Notes under the pieces: generated by a model | Told to the model about the DNA's origin: nothing | The model's input: only the letters and a program-made list of their open reading frames with translations | The model's database searches: none | Shown here: positions 1-7,105 of the stretch, in pieces | Position numbering within the stretch: the first letter of the stretch is position 1 | Layout: each line of letters opens with the position of its first letter | Program-made: the position numbers and the translations under genes | NCBI GenBank assembly: GCA_030150335.1 | Contig: JASLGC010000147.1 | Location: 1 to 21,531 of the forward strand | Direction: 5' to 3' | Length of the DNA stretch: 21,531 nucleotides | Source: Flavobacterium sp. | Lineage (GTDB): Bacteria > Bacteroidota > Bacteroidia > Flavobacteriales > Flavobacteriaceae

Positions 1-106
1 CTGCTAACAGTAACCCTACTAGCATCCCTACTGCTCCAAAAAATATCGAAGCGTAAAGAAATTTCTTTACAATTTTGTTGTCATAATAAAATTGTTGCAC
101 TTCCAT
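1..106 (-). CDS. ccoN: Cytochrome c oxidase cbb3-type, subunit I (CcoN), N-terminus only
   Basis: Partial gene running off the left edge; only about 35 codons are visible, starting at the ATG at 106. The translation begins MEVQQFYYDNKIVKKFLYAS and continues into a hydrophobic segment (IFFGAVGMLVGLLLA). This matches the N-terminus of Bacteroidota CcoN, the haem-copper catalytic subunit of the high-affinity cbb3 oxidase in the inner membrane. It lies 6 bp downstream of ccoS on the same strand, so the two are almost certainly co-transcribed. Bacteroidota often have a fused CcoN-CcoO; whether that holds here cannot be seen. The call rests on the short N-terminus and on the ccoS/ccoI neighbours. 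Confidence 0.85.
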   Translation of the reverse strand, partial: MEVQQFYYDNKIVKKFLYASIFFGAVGMLVGLLLA

Positions 107-112
107 AGTTGT

Positions 113-322
113 TTATATTTGATTTTCTTTTTGATTTTTACTGTTAGTTTTTTTTTCTTTCGAATCTTTTGAGGTGATTTTTACTTCATCGTCAAATAAC
201 ATACGTACCGATGGAGTATACGAGTCATCGAACTGTCCACTCTTAACGGACTTGATGAACAAGTATAGAAAGATACCAGCAACAACAACGCTGATACTGA
301 TTAAGAAATAAATAACACTCAT
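113..322 (-). CDS. ccoS: cbb3-type cytochrome oxidase assembly protein CcoS
   Basis: A 69-residue protein with one N-terminal transmembrane helix (about residues 3-24), followed by the family's signature GQFDD (29-33) and a hydrophilic, Lys/Glu-rich tail. CcoS is a small inner-membrane factor needed to mature the cbb3 oxidase, probably at the haem/copper insertion step. The gene sits directly upstream of ccoN and downstream of ccoI, the standard Bacteroidota order. The 77-bp gap to ccoI contains an FNR-type palindrome at 370-383 and a good -7 box at 340-347. ccoS-ccoN therefore probably has its own regulated promoter rather than relying on read-through from ccoI. Confidence 0.93.
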   Translation of the reverse strand: MSVIYFLISISVVVAGIFLYLFIKSVKSGQFDDSYTPSVRMLFDDEVKITSKDSKEKKTNSKNQKENQI

Positions 323-339
323 ACCTTTTATTTACATTA

Positions 340-347
340 CAAAATTA
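340..347 (-). promoter_or_regulatory. -7 promoter box of ccoS-ccoN
   Basis: Read on the minus strand this is TAATTTTG, a full match to the Bacteroidota -7 consensus TAnnTTTG, about 18 nt upstream of the ccoS ATG. No TTTG-type -33 element is seen at the usual distance. Instead the palindrome at 370-383 ends 22 bp upstream, which would put its centre near -41.5 from a start site about 5 nt past the box, the classic class II activator position. Confidence 0.6.
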
Positions 348-369
348 ACATACTGCCAAGCCTTAAAAC

Positions 370-383
370 ATGATAACTATCAT
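370..383. promoter_or_regulatory. FNR/CRP-type operator upstream of ccoS
   Basis: ATGAT-AACT-ATCAT is a perfect 5+5 bp palindrome with a 4-bp spacer. This is the architecture of an FNR box (TTGAT-N4-ATCAA) with the outer base changed. An identical half-site pair occurs at 2846-2859 beside the FNR-like regulator gene. The assignment to that regulator is inference. Confidence 0.7.
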
Positions 384-399
384 ATTTCAAATCTTTCTA

Positions 400-2790
400 T
401 CAACCTTTTTTTATATTTTTCTTAGCAAAATAATTACTTAAAATAGTTACAAAACTTATGATAGAAATTGTACTAATTGGCATCAAAATAGCCGCTACCA
501 ATGGCGACATTTTATTCATAATAGAAACAGAAATACCTATTACATTATACGTTAGAGCTAAGGTATAACTTAATTTAATAATTTTAACAGAATTCTTTGA
601 ATATTTTAAGAACGCTGTTAAACTTCCAAACATTTTAGCATCCAAAATCGCATCACTCGCAGGAGTGAAAACATTAACATTTTCAGACACTGAAACACCA
701 ACATTACTTTGAGCTAAAGCACCTGCATCATTTAACCCATCTCCAATCATCATCACATTTCCACCTTGTTCTTGTAAACTTTTTACAAATTCAAGCTTCT
801 CTTCTGGCTTTTGGTTGAAAACTAATTGTGTCCCTTCTGGTAACATATCCCTTAAAACTGCCGCTTCACCATCATTATCACCAGATAAAATTGCCAACTG
901 ATAACCGTTTTGATCTAACTCATGGAATAATTCACTCAATCCTTCACGATAGTGATTCGCAAAAATGAACTTACCTTTATACTCATTATTAACCTTAATA
1001 TGAACAGCTGTTTCATTCAATACATTCTCACGTTCTTCTCCCAAAAGTGAAGGAGATCCAATCAAGTATTTCTGACCGTTCACTATTCCTATTAATCCCT
1101 TACCTGCAATCTCTTCAAAGAATTCAGGTTTAACCACAACTTTCGTTGTCAAGAAATTATATAATTTACGACTTAGAGGATGATTTGACGCACGAATAAT
1201 ATTACGAATATCACTTTGCTCCTCTTTCGACAAATCAGTCCCAACATATCTAACAGCCGAAGAAGCATTAGTAGTAATTGTTCCTGTCTTATCAAAAACA
1301 AGTGTATTCACTTTCGCCATTTGCTCAACCACAGTCACATTTTTTAAGTAAAATTTCTTTCGACCGTAGATGCGTATCGCATTCCCTAATGTAAAAGGAG
1401 CTGTTAATGCTAAAGCACAAGGACAAGCTACAATTAAAATTGCTGTAAAAACATTAAATGCAGCGTTCAAGTCAACAAATGACCATCCTATAAAAGCTAA
1501 AATTGATATCGTTAGAAGTACAGGCGTGAAATAATGGCTGATTGTATCTGTAATCGTCTTGTATTTCATATCAACTTTCTTCTGAAACACATCATTACTC
1601 CACAATTGTGTCAAGTAACTTTGAGATACTGTATTAATTGCTTCAATCTCTACAACATCACCAACCTGCTTCCCTCCTGCGAACAATTTATCTCCAGACT
1701 TCTTCTCTACTGGAATAGCTTCTCCCGTCACGAAACTATAATCAATAAAAGCACTATTGGAAATTAAAATTGAATCTACAGGAATTAACTCTTGATTTCT
1801 AATCAACAATCTATCGCCTTTCACTACATCGTAAACTTGAATAGGCTCTTCTACATTATCCTCTCCTAATTTGGTAATTGCAATTGGAAAATAGGATTTA
1901 TAATCGCGTTCGAATGACAAGAAATTATATGTACGTTGTTGAAATAACTTTCCTAATAACATAAAGAAAACCAACATAGTCATACTATCAAAAAATCCAG
2001 GACCTAAATCAAAGACAATATCAATAGTACTACGCAAAAACATAACAATAATTCCCAATGCCATTGGAATATCAATCGTGTAGTTTTTTGTCTTGATACC
2101 TTTCCATGCTGCTACATAATATGGAGATGCAGAATAAAGAAATACCGGCATAGACAAGATCAAGATTAACCATCTGAAAAAGTCCTTATACTGACGCATC
2201 CAAATATCATCAATATTGAAATATTCAGGAAAAGACAGCATCATCACATTTCCAAAACTGAAAAATGCAATACCAATCTTATACATCAAACTACGATCTA
2301 TAGCTTGCGGCTTCTCCTCATAATTTTTCAAACTAATATAAGGCTCATACCCTATCTTGTTTAAAAGTAAAACAACCTCTTTCAATGAAACCTTATCGGA
2401 GTTAAATGTGATAGTTGCTTTTTTCTCAGGGAAGTTCACCAACACGCGTAAAACGCCCTCGTTTAATCGATGTAAATTCTCTAAAATCCAAATACAAGAA
2501 CTACAATGAATGTGCGGAATATAAAGTGAAACAATGTTAGTACTACCCTCGTTAAATTCAAGTAGTTTATTGATGATATCTCCTTTATCTAAAAAGTCGT
2601 ATTTGCCGTTCGCATCTTCAGGTGTAGCACCTGGCGTCAGCTCCATATCATAATAACATCCTAAATCATTTTCACTAAAAATTTCATAAACTGTTTTGCA
2701 TCCATTGCAGCAAAACTCCTTCTCATCAAATTCAATGCGGTTGAATGTGTTTACCTCATTACCACAATGAAAACACGTCTTCTTATCCAT
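400..2790 (-). CDS. ccoI: Copper-transporting P-type ATPase of cbb3 oxidase biogenesis (CcoI)
   Basis: A 796-residue P1B-type ATPase of the inner membrane that supplies copper for the CuB site of cbb3 oxidase. The N-terminus has a cysteine-rich metal-binding segment (C6, C9, C27, C28, C31), as in CcoI/FixI proteins. A heavy-metal-associated domain follows, with HCSSC at 95-99. The core shows the actuator TGE (355-357), the CPC ion-binding motif in a membrane helix (456-458), the phosphorylation motif DKTGT (500-504), an SNHPLSR nucleotide-binding motif and GDGLNDAG in the P-domain hinge. Length and domain order are normal and nothing appears broken. It is divergent from the FNR-like gene and upstream of ccoS-ccoN. 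A -7-like box lies 22 bp from the shared palindrome at 2846-2859, the same spacing as at ccoS. Confidence 0.95.
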   Translation of the reverse strand: MDKKTCFHCGNEVNTFNRIEFDEKEFCCNGCKTVYEIFSENDLGCYYDMELTPGATPEDANGKYDFLDKGDIINKLLEFNEGSTNIVSLYIPHIHCSSCIWILENLHRLNEGVLRVLVNFPEKKATITFNSDKVSLKEVVLLLNKIGYEPYISLKNYEEKPQAIDRSLMYKIGIAFFSFGNVMMLSFPEYFNIDDIWMRQYKDFFRWLILILSMPVFLYSASPYYVAAWKGIKTKNYTIDIPMALGIIVMFLRSTIDIVFDLGPGFFDSMTMLVFFMLLGKLFQQRTYNFLSFERDYKSYFPIAITKLGEDNVEEPIQVYDVVKGDRLLIRNQELIPVDSILISNSAFIDYSFVTGEAIPVEKKSGDKLFAGGKQVGDVVEIEAINTVSQSYLTQLWSNDVFQKKVDMKYKTITDTISHYFTPVLLTISILAFIGWSFVDLNAAFNVFTAILIVACPCALALTAPFTLGNAIRIYGRKKFYLKNVTVVEQMAKVNTLVFDKTGTITTNASSAVRYVGTDLSKEEQSDIRNIIRASNHPLSRKLYNFLTTKVVVKPEFFEEIAGKGLIGIVNGQKYLIGSPSLLGEERENVLNETAVHIKVNNEYKGKFIFANHYREGLSELFHELDQNGYQLAILSGDNDGEAAVLRDMLPEGTQLVFNQKPEEKLEFVKSLQEQGGNVMMIGDGLNDAGALAQSNVGVSVSENVNVFTPASDAILDAKMFGSLTAFLKYSKNSVKIIKLSYTLALTYNVIGISVSIMNKMSPLVAAILMPISTISIISFVTILSNYFAKKNIKKG

Positions 2791-2815
2791 AAATTAATGC
2801 TCAAAATACCTTTAA

Positions 2816-2823
2816 CAAAGGTC
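2816..2823 (-). promoter_or_regulatory. Candidate -7 box of ccoI
   Basis: On the minus strand the box reads GACCTTTG: the TTTG half of the consensus is present and the TA half is absent. It lies about 25 nt upstream of the ccoI ATG. It is weak by sequence. The reason to list it is spacing: 22 bp separate it from the palindrome at 2846-2859, exactly as at ccoS. A poor -7 box fits a promoter that depends on an activator. Confidence 0.4.
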
Positions 2824-2845
2824 TACGTTTAATAAAGCAGAATAT

Positions 2846-2859
2846 ATGATATTTATCAT
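2846..2859. promoter_or_regulatory. FNR/CRP-type operator between ccoI and the FNR-like gene
   Basis: ATGAT-ATTT-ATCAT is a perfect palindrome, extended by one more base pair on each side (TATGAT/ATCATA, 2845-2860). The half-sites are the same as at 370-383. It is 10 bp from the -7 box of the regulator gene, so it covers the -33 region there, and 22 bp from the -7-like box of ccoI. A single site could serve both divergent promoters. Confidence 0.72.
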
Positions 2860-2869
2860 AAAAAAAACG

Positions 2870-2877
2870 TACATTTG
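2870..2877 (+). promoter_or_regulatory. -7 promoter box of the FNR-like regulator gene
   Basis: TACATTTG matches TAnnTTTG fully and is 29 nt upstream of the ATG at 2907. The place where a -33 element would sit is occupied by the palindrome at 2846-2859, so binding there would be expected to block RNA polymerase (inference). Confidence 0.6.
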
Positions 2878-2906
2878 CAGAAAGTTTTTAACAAAAATTA
2901 TAAGTC

Positions 2907-3590
2907 ATGGGCAGATGTGAGCAATGTATAATAAGAGAATTTAGCTCTTTAAAAGCATTAACGAGAGAAGAACTTTTATCAATCTCAGAAACAAAAACTC
3001 ACTTTATTGTAAAAAAAGGTGAAACTATTTTTGCTGAAGGAGACAATCTTAATGGAGTTTACTGCATTAAAGATGGTTTTTGTAAATTAACAAAATTAAA
3101 CTCTAATGGTAAAGATACCATTGTGAAACTTGCTAAAGACGGTGATCTCCTTGGTCAGCGTTCAATTATTAATGAAGAAACTTCTAATCTTACAGCGACC
3201 GCTATAGAAGATATGCAAATCTGTTTTATCCCTAAAAAGGAAATGATGGATTACTTCACTGATAACAATAAATTCTCACTTTTAGTTACTCGAGACATTT
3301 GCAACCACTTAAAAGATGCTGATAAGGGCTTAGCTGATCACACCCATAAGACAGTAAAAGAGCGCTTGGCAATTATTCTATTAAAACTTGAAGAAGTAGG
3401 TGGTGTAAATCAAGAAACTAATGCTTTAAATATTCAACTTTCAAGAGAAGATTTAGCGAATATGGTTGGAACAGCTACAGAAAGTTGTATCAGACTATTA
3501 TCTGACTTAAAGAAAGAAGGAATTATCGAACTATCAGGTAAAAAAATCATCTTAAAAGACAAATCTGAACTTAAAGCTTTAGCACAATAA
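2907..3590 (+). CDS. Crp/Fnr-family transcriptional regulator, FNR-like
   Basis: A 227-residue protein with a cyclic-nucleotide-type beta-roll (about 25-120), a dimerisation helix and a C-terminal winged helix-turn-helix (about 178-207). Aligned by eye with E. coli FNR as I remember it, the N-terminal half needs no gaps. C4 and C7 fall on FNR C20 and C23, C106 (in MQICFIP) falls on C122, and S13 falls on C29. Three of the four iron-sulfur cluster ligands are thus kept at exact spacing. The recognition helix keeps the FNR Glu and Arg (E192, R196) but has I195 where FNR has Ser. It is probably an oxygen- or redox-responsive regulator of the adjacent cbb3 oxidase genes, and probably of itself, given the shared palindrome. 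Whether it binds a cluster is unknown. Confidence 0.85.
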   Translation: MGRCEQCIIREFSSLKALTREELLSISETKTHFIVKKGETIFAEGDNLNGVYCIKDGFCKLTKLNSNGKDTIVKLAKDGDLLGQRSIINEETSNLTATAIEDMQICFIPKKEMMDYFTDNNKFSLLVTRDICNHLKDADKGLADHTHKTVKERLAIILLKLEEVGGVNQETNALNIQLSREDLANMVGTATESCIRLLSDLKKEGIIELSGKKIILKDKSELKALAQ

Positions 3591-3664
3591 TAGAATCACT
3601 CTATAGAATCTTTTGCTTTTAATCATTTTAAAGAAAAACACATTATTATAAAACATAAATAATG

Positions 3665-3672
3665 TACTTTCG
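3665..3672 (+). promoter_or_regulatory. Candidate -7 box of the nrnA-gldI operon
   Basis: TACTTTCG is one base off the TAnnTTTG consensus (TTCG for TTTG). It ends only 4-7 nt before the in-frame ATGs at 3677 and 3680, so the mRNA may start at or very near the start codon. It also lies inside the longest reading frame (ATG at 3662), which argues against that upstream start. Confidence 0.45.
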
Positions 3673-3679
3673 CATTATG

Positions 3680-4699
3680 ATGAATGAAAACAATTTAGAG
3701 AAATTAGAAAGCATTCTAATCTCACCAAAAAAGATTACTATTATTCCCCATAGAAATCCAGATGGGGATGCTATCGGATCAACATTAGGTCTTTATCATG
3801 TGCTTAAAAAAATTGGCCATGACGTTCATGTTATTGCTCCTAATGATTTTCCACATTTTTTAGCTTGGATGCCAGCAAGCGAAGATATTCTTATCTATGA
3901 CAAGAATAAAGAAGCTACTTCAAAGCTTATTGCTGACTCTGATTATATATTCACATTAGACTTTAATGTTCTACTTAGAACAGGAGATGACATGGAAAAA
4001 ATGTTACAAAAGCTACCTAATCCTTTTGTAATGATTGACCATCACCAAATGCCAGGAAACTTTGCAGAATTAACATTCTCAAATCCTGAGTATGGTTCTA
4101 CCTGTGAATTACTTTATACAATTCTTGACAAAATCAACTTTACACAATATATAGACAAAGATGCTGCTACTTGTATTTACACAGGAATAGTAACAGACTC
4201 TGGTTCTTTTCGTTTCCCTAAAACAAACGCAAATACGCACCGTGTAATTGCTGATTTAATTGACAAAGGAATTGATAATCCACAAATACACTGCAACCTT
4301 TTTGATAACAGTAGCTACAACAGACTACAATTATTAGGAAGAGCATTGCAAAACATGGTTCTCTTACCAGAATTAAACACATCGTATATTTTCCTTACAG
4401 AAAAAGATTTATACGAATTCAAACACCTAAAAGGAGACACGGAAGGTATTGTAAATTACGGATTATCTATCAAAGGTATTGACTTAACGTTGTTCTTCAT
4501 TGAGCGTAAAGACGAAGGAATTATCAAAATTTCATTGCGTTCTCAAGGTAACTTTGACGTTAACTTACTTGCAAGAAAATATTTTGAAGGTGGTGGACAC
4601 GTAAATGCTGCTGGAGGAAAATCAACTCTTTCTCTTGAAGCTACCATCGAAAGATTCAAAGAAATTATAACAAAACACAAAAACGAATTTTATGTTTAG
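3680..4699 (+). CDS. nrnA: DHH/DHHA1 phosphoesterase (NrnA-type nanoRNase/pAp phosphatase)
   Basis: About 339 residues with the family's active-site motifs. Positions from this start: DGDAIGS (28-34), LDFN with D94, DHH (120-122), TDSGSF with D173, and the DHHA1-domain loop GGGHVNAAG (304-312). These bind two Mn2+/Mg2+ ions. NrnA-type enzymes degrade very short RNAs and dephosphorylate 3'-phosphoadenosine 5'-phosphate in the cytoplasm. The longest frame starts at 3662, but that stretch overlaps a -7 box; ATGs at 3677 and 3680 are adjacent, and 3680 gives an N-terminus (MNENN) that looks normal for the family. It is the first gene of an operon: its last 8 bp overlap gldI. The exact substrate (nanoRNA, pAp or c-di-NMP-derived dinucleotides) cannot be read from sequence. 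Confidence 0.9.
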   Translation: MNENNLEKLESILISPKKITIIPHRNPDGDAIGSTLGLYHVLKKIGHDVHVIAPNDFPHFLAWMPASEDILIYDKNKEATSKLIADSDYIFTLDFNVLLRTGDDMEKMLQKLPNPFVMIDHHQMPGNFAELTFSNPEYGSTCELLYTILDKINFTQYIDKDAATCIYTGIVTDSGSFRFPKTNANTHRVIADLIDKGIDNPQIHCNLFDNSSYNRLQLLGRALQNMVLLPELNTSYIFLTEKDLYEFKHLKGDTEGIVNYGLSIKGIDLTLFFIERKDEGIIKISLRSQGNFDVNLLARKYFEGGGHVNAAGGKSTLSLEATIERFKEIITKHKNEFYV

Positions 4700-5240
4700 A
4701 TGTATTAAGTTTTTAGGTTTTCCTATTTTATTAAGTCTTTTTGTTAGTTGTACACAGAATGAACAAGCAAGAAAACCTATCTCAAAATCAAAAGAGAATA
4801 TCATACACTCTTCTGCTAAAATGAATATGGAATTAATTAAAACTGAAGAAGACTTAATTGCCCATTACATCGACTCGCATTTAAAAAACACGTATATCAA
4901 TTCTAAAAATGGATTCTGGTATACCTATATAAATAGAGAACTAAAAGATTCTATCAGACCTACACAAGGGGATGTTGTCTCATACACCTATGACATTAGT
5001 ACTTTACAAGACAGTGTTTTATATACTAAATCAGACATAGGTACGTTAAACTATATTGTTGACAAAGAGGAGATATTACCAATTCTTCGTCATTCATTAA
5101 AATTAATGAAGGTAAATGAATCAATCCAAGTTTTAACCCCATCTGTATTAGCTTATAGCTATTTGGGTGACAAACAAAAAATTGATAAAAACCAACCTTT
5201 AGTATTCACAGTAGAATTAAAATCAATTCAAAAAAATTAA
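4692..5240 (+). CDS. gldI: Gliding-motility-associated FKBP-like lipoprotein GldI
   Basis: A 182-residue lipoprotein with a hydrophobic signal sequence and a lipobox ending in C20 (LFVSC). The C-terminal half (about 85-182) is FKBP-like: GDVVSYTYDI, a long insert, then IQVLTPSVLAY and the closing strand VFTVELKSIQ. GldI is a peptidyl-prolyl isomerase-like protein needed for gliding in Flavobacterium johnsoniae, where it is thought to help fold gliding/type IX secretion proteins in the periplasm. Many Flavobacteriaceae that do not glide also keep it. The start overlaps the end of nrnA by 8 bp, and the next gene, also a prolyl-isomerase lipoprotein, begins 9 bp after its stop. This tight coupling supports a shared transcript. 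Confidence 0.85.
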   Translation: MFRCIKFLGFPILLSLFVSCTQNEQARKPISKSKENIIHSSAKMNMELIKTEEDLIAHYIDSHLKNTYINSKNGFWYTYINRELKDSIRPTQGDVVSYTYDISTLQDSVLYTKSDIGTLNYIVDKEEILPILRHSLKLMKVNESIQVLTPSVLAYSYLGDKQKIDKNQPLVFTVELKSIQKN

Positions 5241-5249
5241 CTATTAAAT

Positions 5250-6326
5250 ATGAAAAAAATGACAAGTTTAGTATTAAGTATTGTCGCTTTAATTTCATCT
5301 TGTGCTTCTCCTAAAAGTGATTTACCTGATGGACTTTATGCTGACATTAAAACTACCAAAGGAACCATTATAGCAGAATTAGAATACAAAAAAGCTCCAG
5401 TTACAGTAGCTAACTTTGTATCACTTGCTGAAGGTAACAATCCTTTTGTTGACGCTCAATATAAAGACAAACAATACTATGATGGTATTACTTTTCACCG
5501 TGTAGTTCCTAATTTTGTAATCCAAGCTGGAGACCCAACAGGAACAGGTTCAGGAGGTCCTGGTTATGTGTTCAAAGACGAATTTGATGAAACTTTAAAA
5601 CACGACAAAGCAGGTACATTATCAATGGCGAATAGCGGTCCATTTACTAATGGTAGTCAGTTTTTTATTACACACAAAGAAACTCCACACTTAAACAATA
5701 TGCACTCTGTATTTGGGTACACTGTAAAAGGACAAGATGTGGTAGATGCAATTCAACAAGGTGATAAGATTGAATCTGTGAAAATAGTTAGAATTGGTAA
5801 AGAAGCTAAGAAATTTAACGCAGTAAAAGTTTTCAAAAAATACTTTGAAGATGAAGCTTCTGCTAAAAAAGAAAGCGAAGACAAAGCCAACAAAGCTAAA
5901 AAAGAATACGCTGATAAATTTGCTGAATTAAAAGCAAAAGCAACTAAAACATCTTCTGGATTATCTTATGTAATCGTAAAAGAAGGTGAGGGTCCAAAAC
6001 CAAACATTGGACAACAAGTAATGGTTGACTATGCTGGTTTCTTTGAAAATGGAATCATGTTTGACTCAAGCAATGAAGAACTTTCAAAAACATTTGGAAC
6101 TTACGATGCAAGAAGAGCAGCAGCTAATCAATACACTCCAATTCCTTTTAAATATGGAACTAAAACAGGACTTATCCCAGGTTTTATTGAAGGAATTGAA
6201 CAAATGAAAATAGGTGATAAAGCAATTATCTTCATCCCATCTCATTTAGGTTACGGAGAAAGAGGAGTTGGTCCTATCCCTCCTAATACTGACTTAGTAT
6301 TTGAATTAGAAATGACTAACAACTAA
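5250..6326 (+). CDS. Peptidyl-prolyl isomerase lipoprotein, cyclophilin-FKBP fusion
   Basis: A 358-residue protein with two different isomerase folds in one chain. It has a signal sequence with a lipobox at C18 (LISSC). A cyclophilin domain spans about 28-185, with FHRVVPNFVIQAGDP (82-96) and GSQFFIT (135-141). A charged, coiled-coil-like linker rich in K/E/A covers about 198-232. An FKBP domain follows (about 235-358), with VDYAGFFENGIMFDSS, GLIPGFIEGI and LGYGERGVGPIPPNTDLVFELE. It is predicted to be anchored by lipid to a periplasm-facing or outer membrane and to help envelope protein folding. It is the last gene of the nrnA-gldI operon and is followed by a good terminator. Cyclophilin-FKBP fusions are common in Flavobacteria. 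Confidence 0.9.
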   Translation: MKKMTSLVLSIVALISSCASPKSDLPDGLYADIKTTKGTIIAELEYKKAPVTVANFVSLAEGNNPFVDAQYKDKQYYDGITFHRVVPNFVIQAGDPTGTGSGGPGYVFKDEFDETLKHDKAGTLSMANSGPFTNGSQFFITHKETPHLNNMHSVFGYTVKGQDVVDAIQQGDKIESVKIVRIGKEAKKFNAVKVFKKYFEDEASAKKESEDKANKAKKEYADKFAELKAKATKTSSGLSYVIVKEGEGPKPNIGQQVMVDYAGFFENGIMFDSSNEELSKTFGTYDARRAAANQYTPIPFKYGTKTGLIPGFIEGIEQMKIGDKAIIFIPSHLGYGERGVGPIPPNTDLVFELEMTNN

Positions 6327-6347
6327 GCAATCACAAAACAATATAAG

Positions 6348-6391
6348 AACGCTTGTTAAGAGTATAAAATCTCTTTTCAAGCGTTTTTTTT
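6348..6391 (+). terminator. Rho-independent terminator of the nrnA-gldI-PPIase operon
   Basis: The stem AACGCTTG (6348-6355) pairs with CAAGCGTT (6378-6385), with a small internal GAG/CTC pairing, and is followed directly by a run of T. It begins 22 bp after the stop codon. Confidence 0.85.
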
Positions 6392-6546
6392 GCTTTAAAC
6401 CACACCAAATAATCACAATTTCATTAACAAATCACATATATTACACTCCATTACAAATTAAACATCTATAATTTAACTCAAATTTCATAAATTACATCAA
6501 TAAAAAGAAACTTCACTAAGAAATAACCCATAAAACCTACAGAAAT

Positions 6547-6816
6547 ATGAGTACAGAAGTTAAAGACACTAAGTTCATCAAAATATTAGGAGTAATAGCT
6601 ACTATTATGTCAGTAGCCATGTACGTATCATACATTCCTCAAATTATAGCAAATCTAAACGGAAACAAAGGCGATTACTTCCAACCTTTAGTAGCAGCAA
6701 TAAACTGTAGCCTTTGGGTTACTTATGGAGCTTTACGAAAAGATTGGCCATTAACTGCTGCTAATGCTCCTGGTATTTTATTCGGTTTATTTGCTTGTTA
6801 TACAGCTATCTTTTAA
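6547..6816 (+). CDS. SemiSWEET family sugar transporter (PQ-loop, 3 TM)
   Basis: An 89-residue protein with three predicted membrane helices (about 12-33, 45-63 and 68-88). It has the YIPQI motif (29-33) that gives PQ-loop proteins their name. SemiSWEETs are half-size relatives of plant SWEETs that work as homodimers and pass sugars across the inner membrane by alternating access. In characterised members the sugar pocket is lined by a Trp and an Asn 16 residues apart; here W57 and N73 keep that spacing. The gene stands alone: a terminator lies upstream, and the 289-bp gap before the convergent secA holds no gene. The substrate cannot be assigned from sequence. The first eight residues are hydrophilic and typical. 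Confidence 0.88.
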   Translation: MSTEVKDTKFIKILGVIATIMSVAMYVSYIPQIIANLNGNKGDYFQPLVAAINCSLWVTYGALRKDWPLTAANAPGILFGLFACYTAIF

Positions 6817-7047
6817 AGCAATCAAACAACACATTACACATATACAATATAATCGCTATTAAATAGGTTTTAAACGACTTTATTGTCAAAAACAACATAG
6901 TTTACATTCACACAATTAACGTGAAATAAAGCGCCTTACAATTCTTTTATTAGCAGAACCACACAAATTAGCGATTACCTATTATAAAATTATTTCATAC
7001 AACAATTCAAGAAGTTCTCTCGCAGACACACTTCTCTCATTATAAAC

Positions 7048-7084
7048 AAAAAAAGAGCTACGTTTTTCAACGTAGCTCTTTTCA
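7048..7084 (-). terminator. Terminator of secA (possibly bidirectional)
   Basis: AAGAGCTACG (7053-7062) pairs perfectly with CGTAGCTCTT (7071-7080) around an 8-nt loop. Read on the minus strand the hairpin is followed by a long T run (A run at 7048-7054 on plus). The plus-strand T run is short, so plus-direction termination of SemiSWEET read-through is possible but weaker. Confidence 0.85.
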
Positions 7085-7105
7085 TATAATTCTGTGTTCA
7101 GAAAA

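Noticed and set aside
3591..3610. TAGAATC repeated after the FNR-like gene
   Set aside because: The two copies are direct, not inverted, so no hairpin forms; too short to call a repeat element.
6850..6977. Distant inverted pieces TAATCGC and GCGATTA flanking the SemiSWEET-secA gap
   Set aside because: Neighbouring bases do not pair in order and the separation exceeds 100 bp; only 7 bp match, easily chance in AT-rich DNA.
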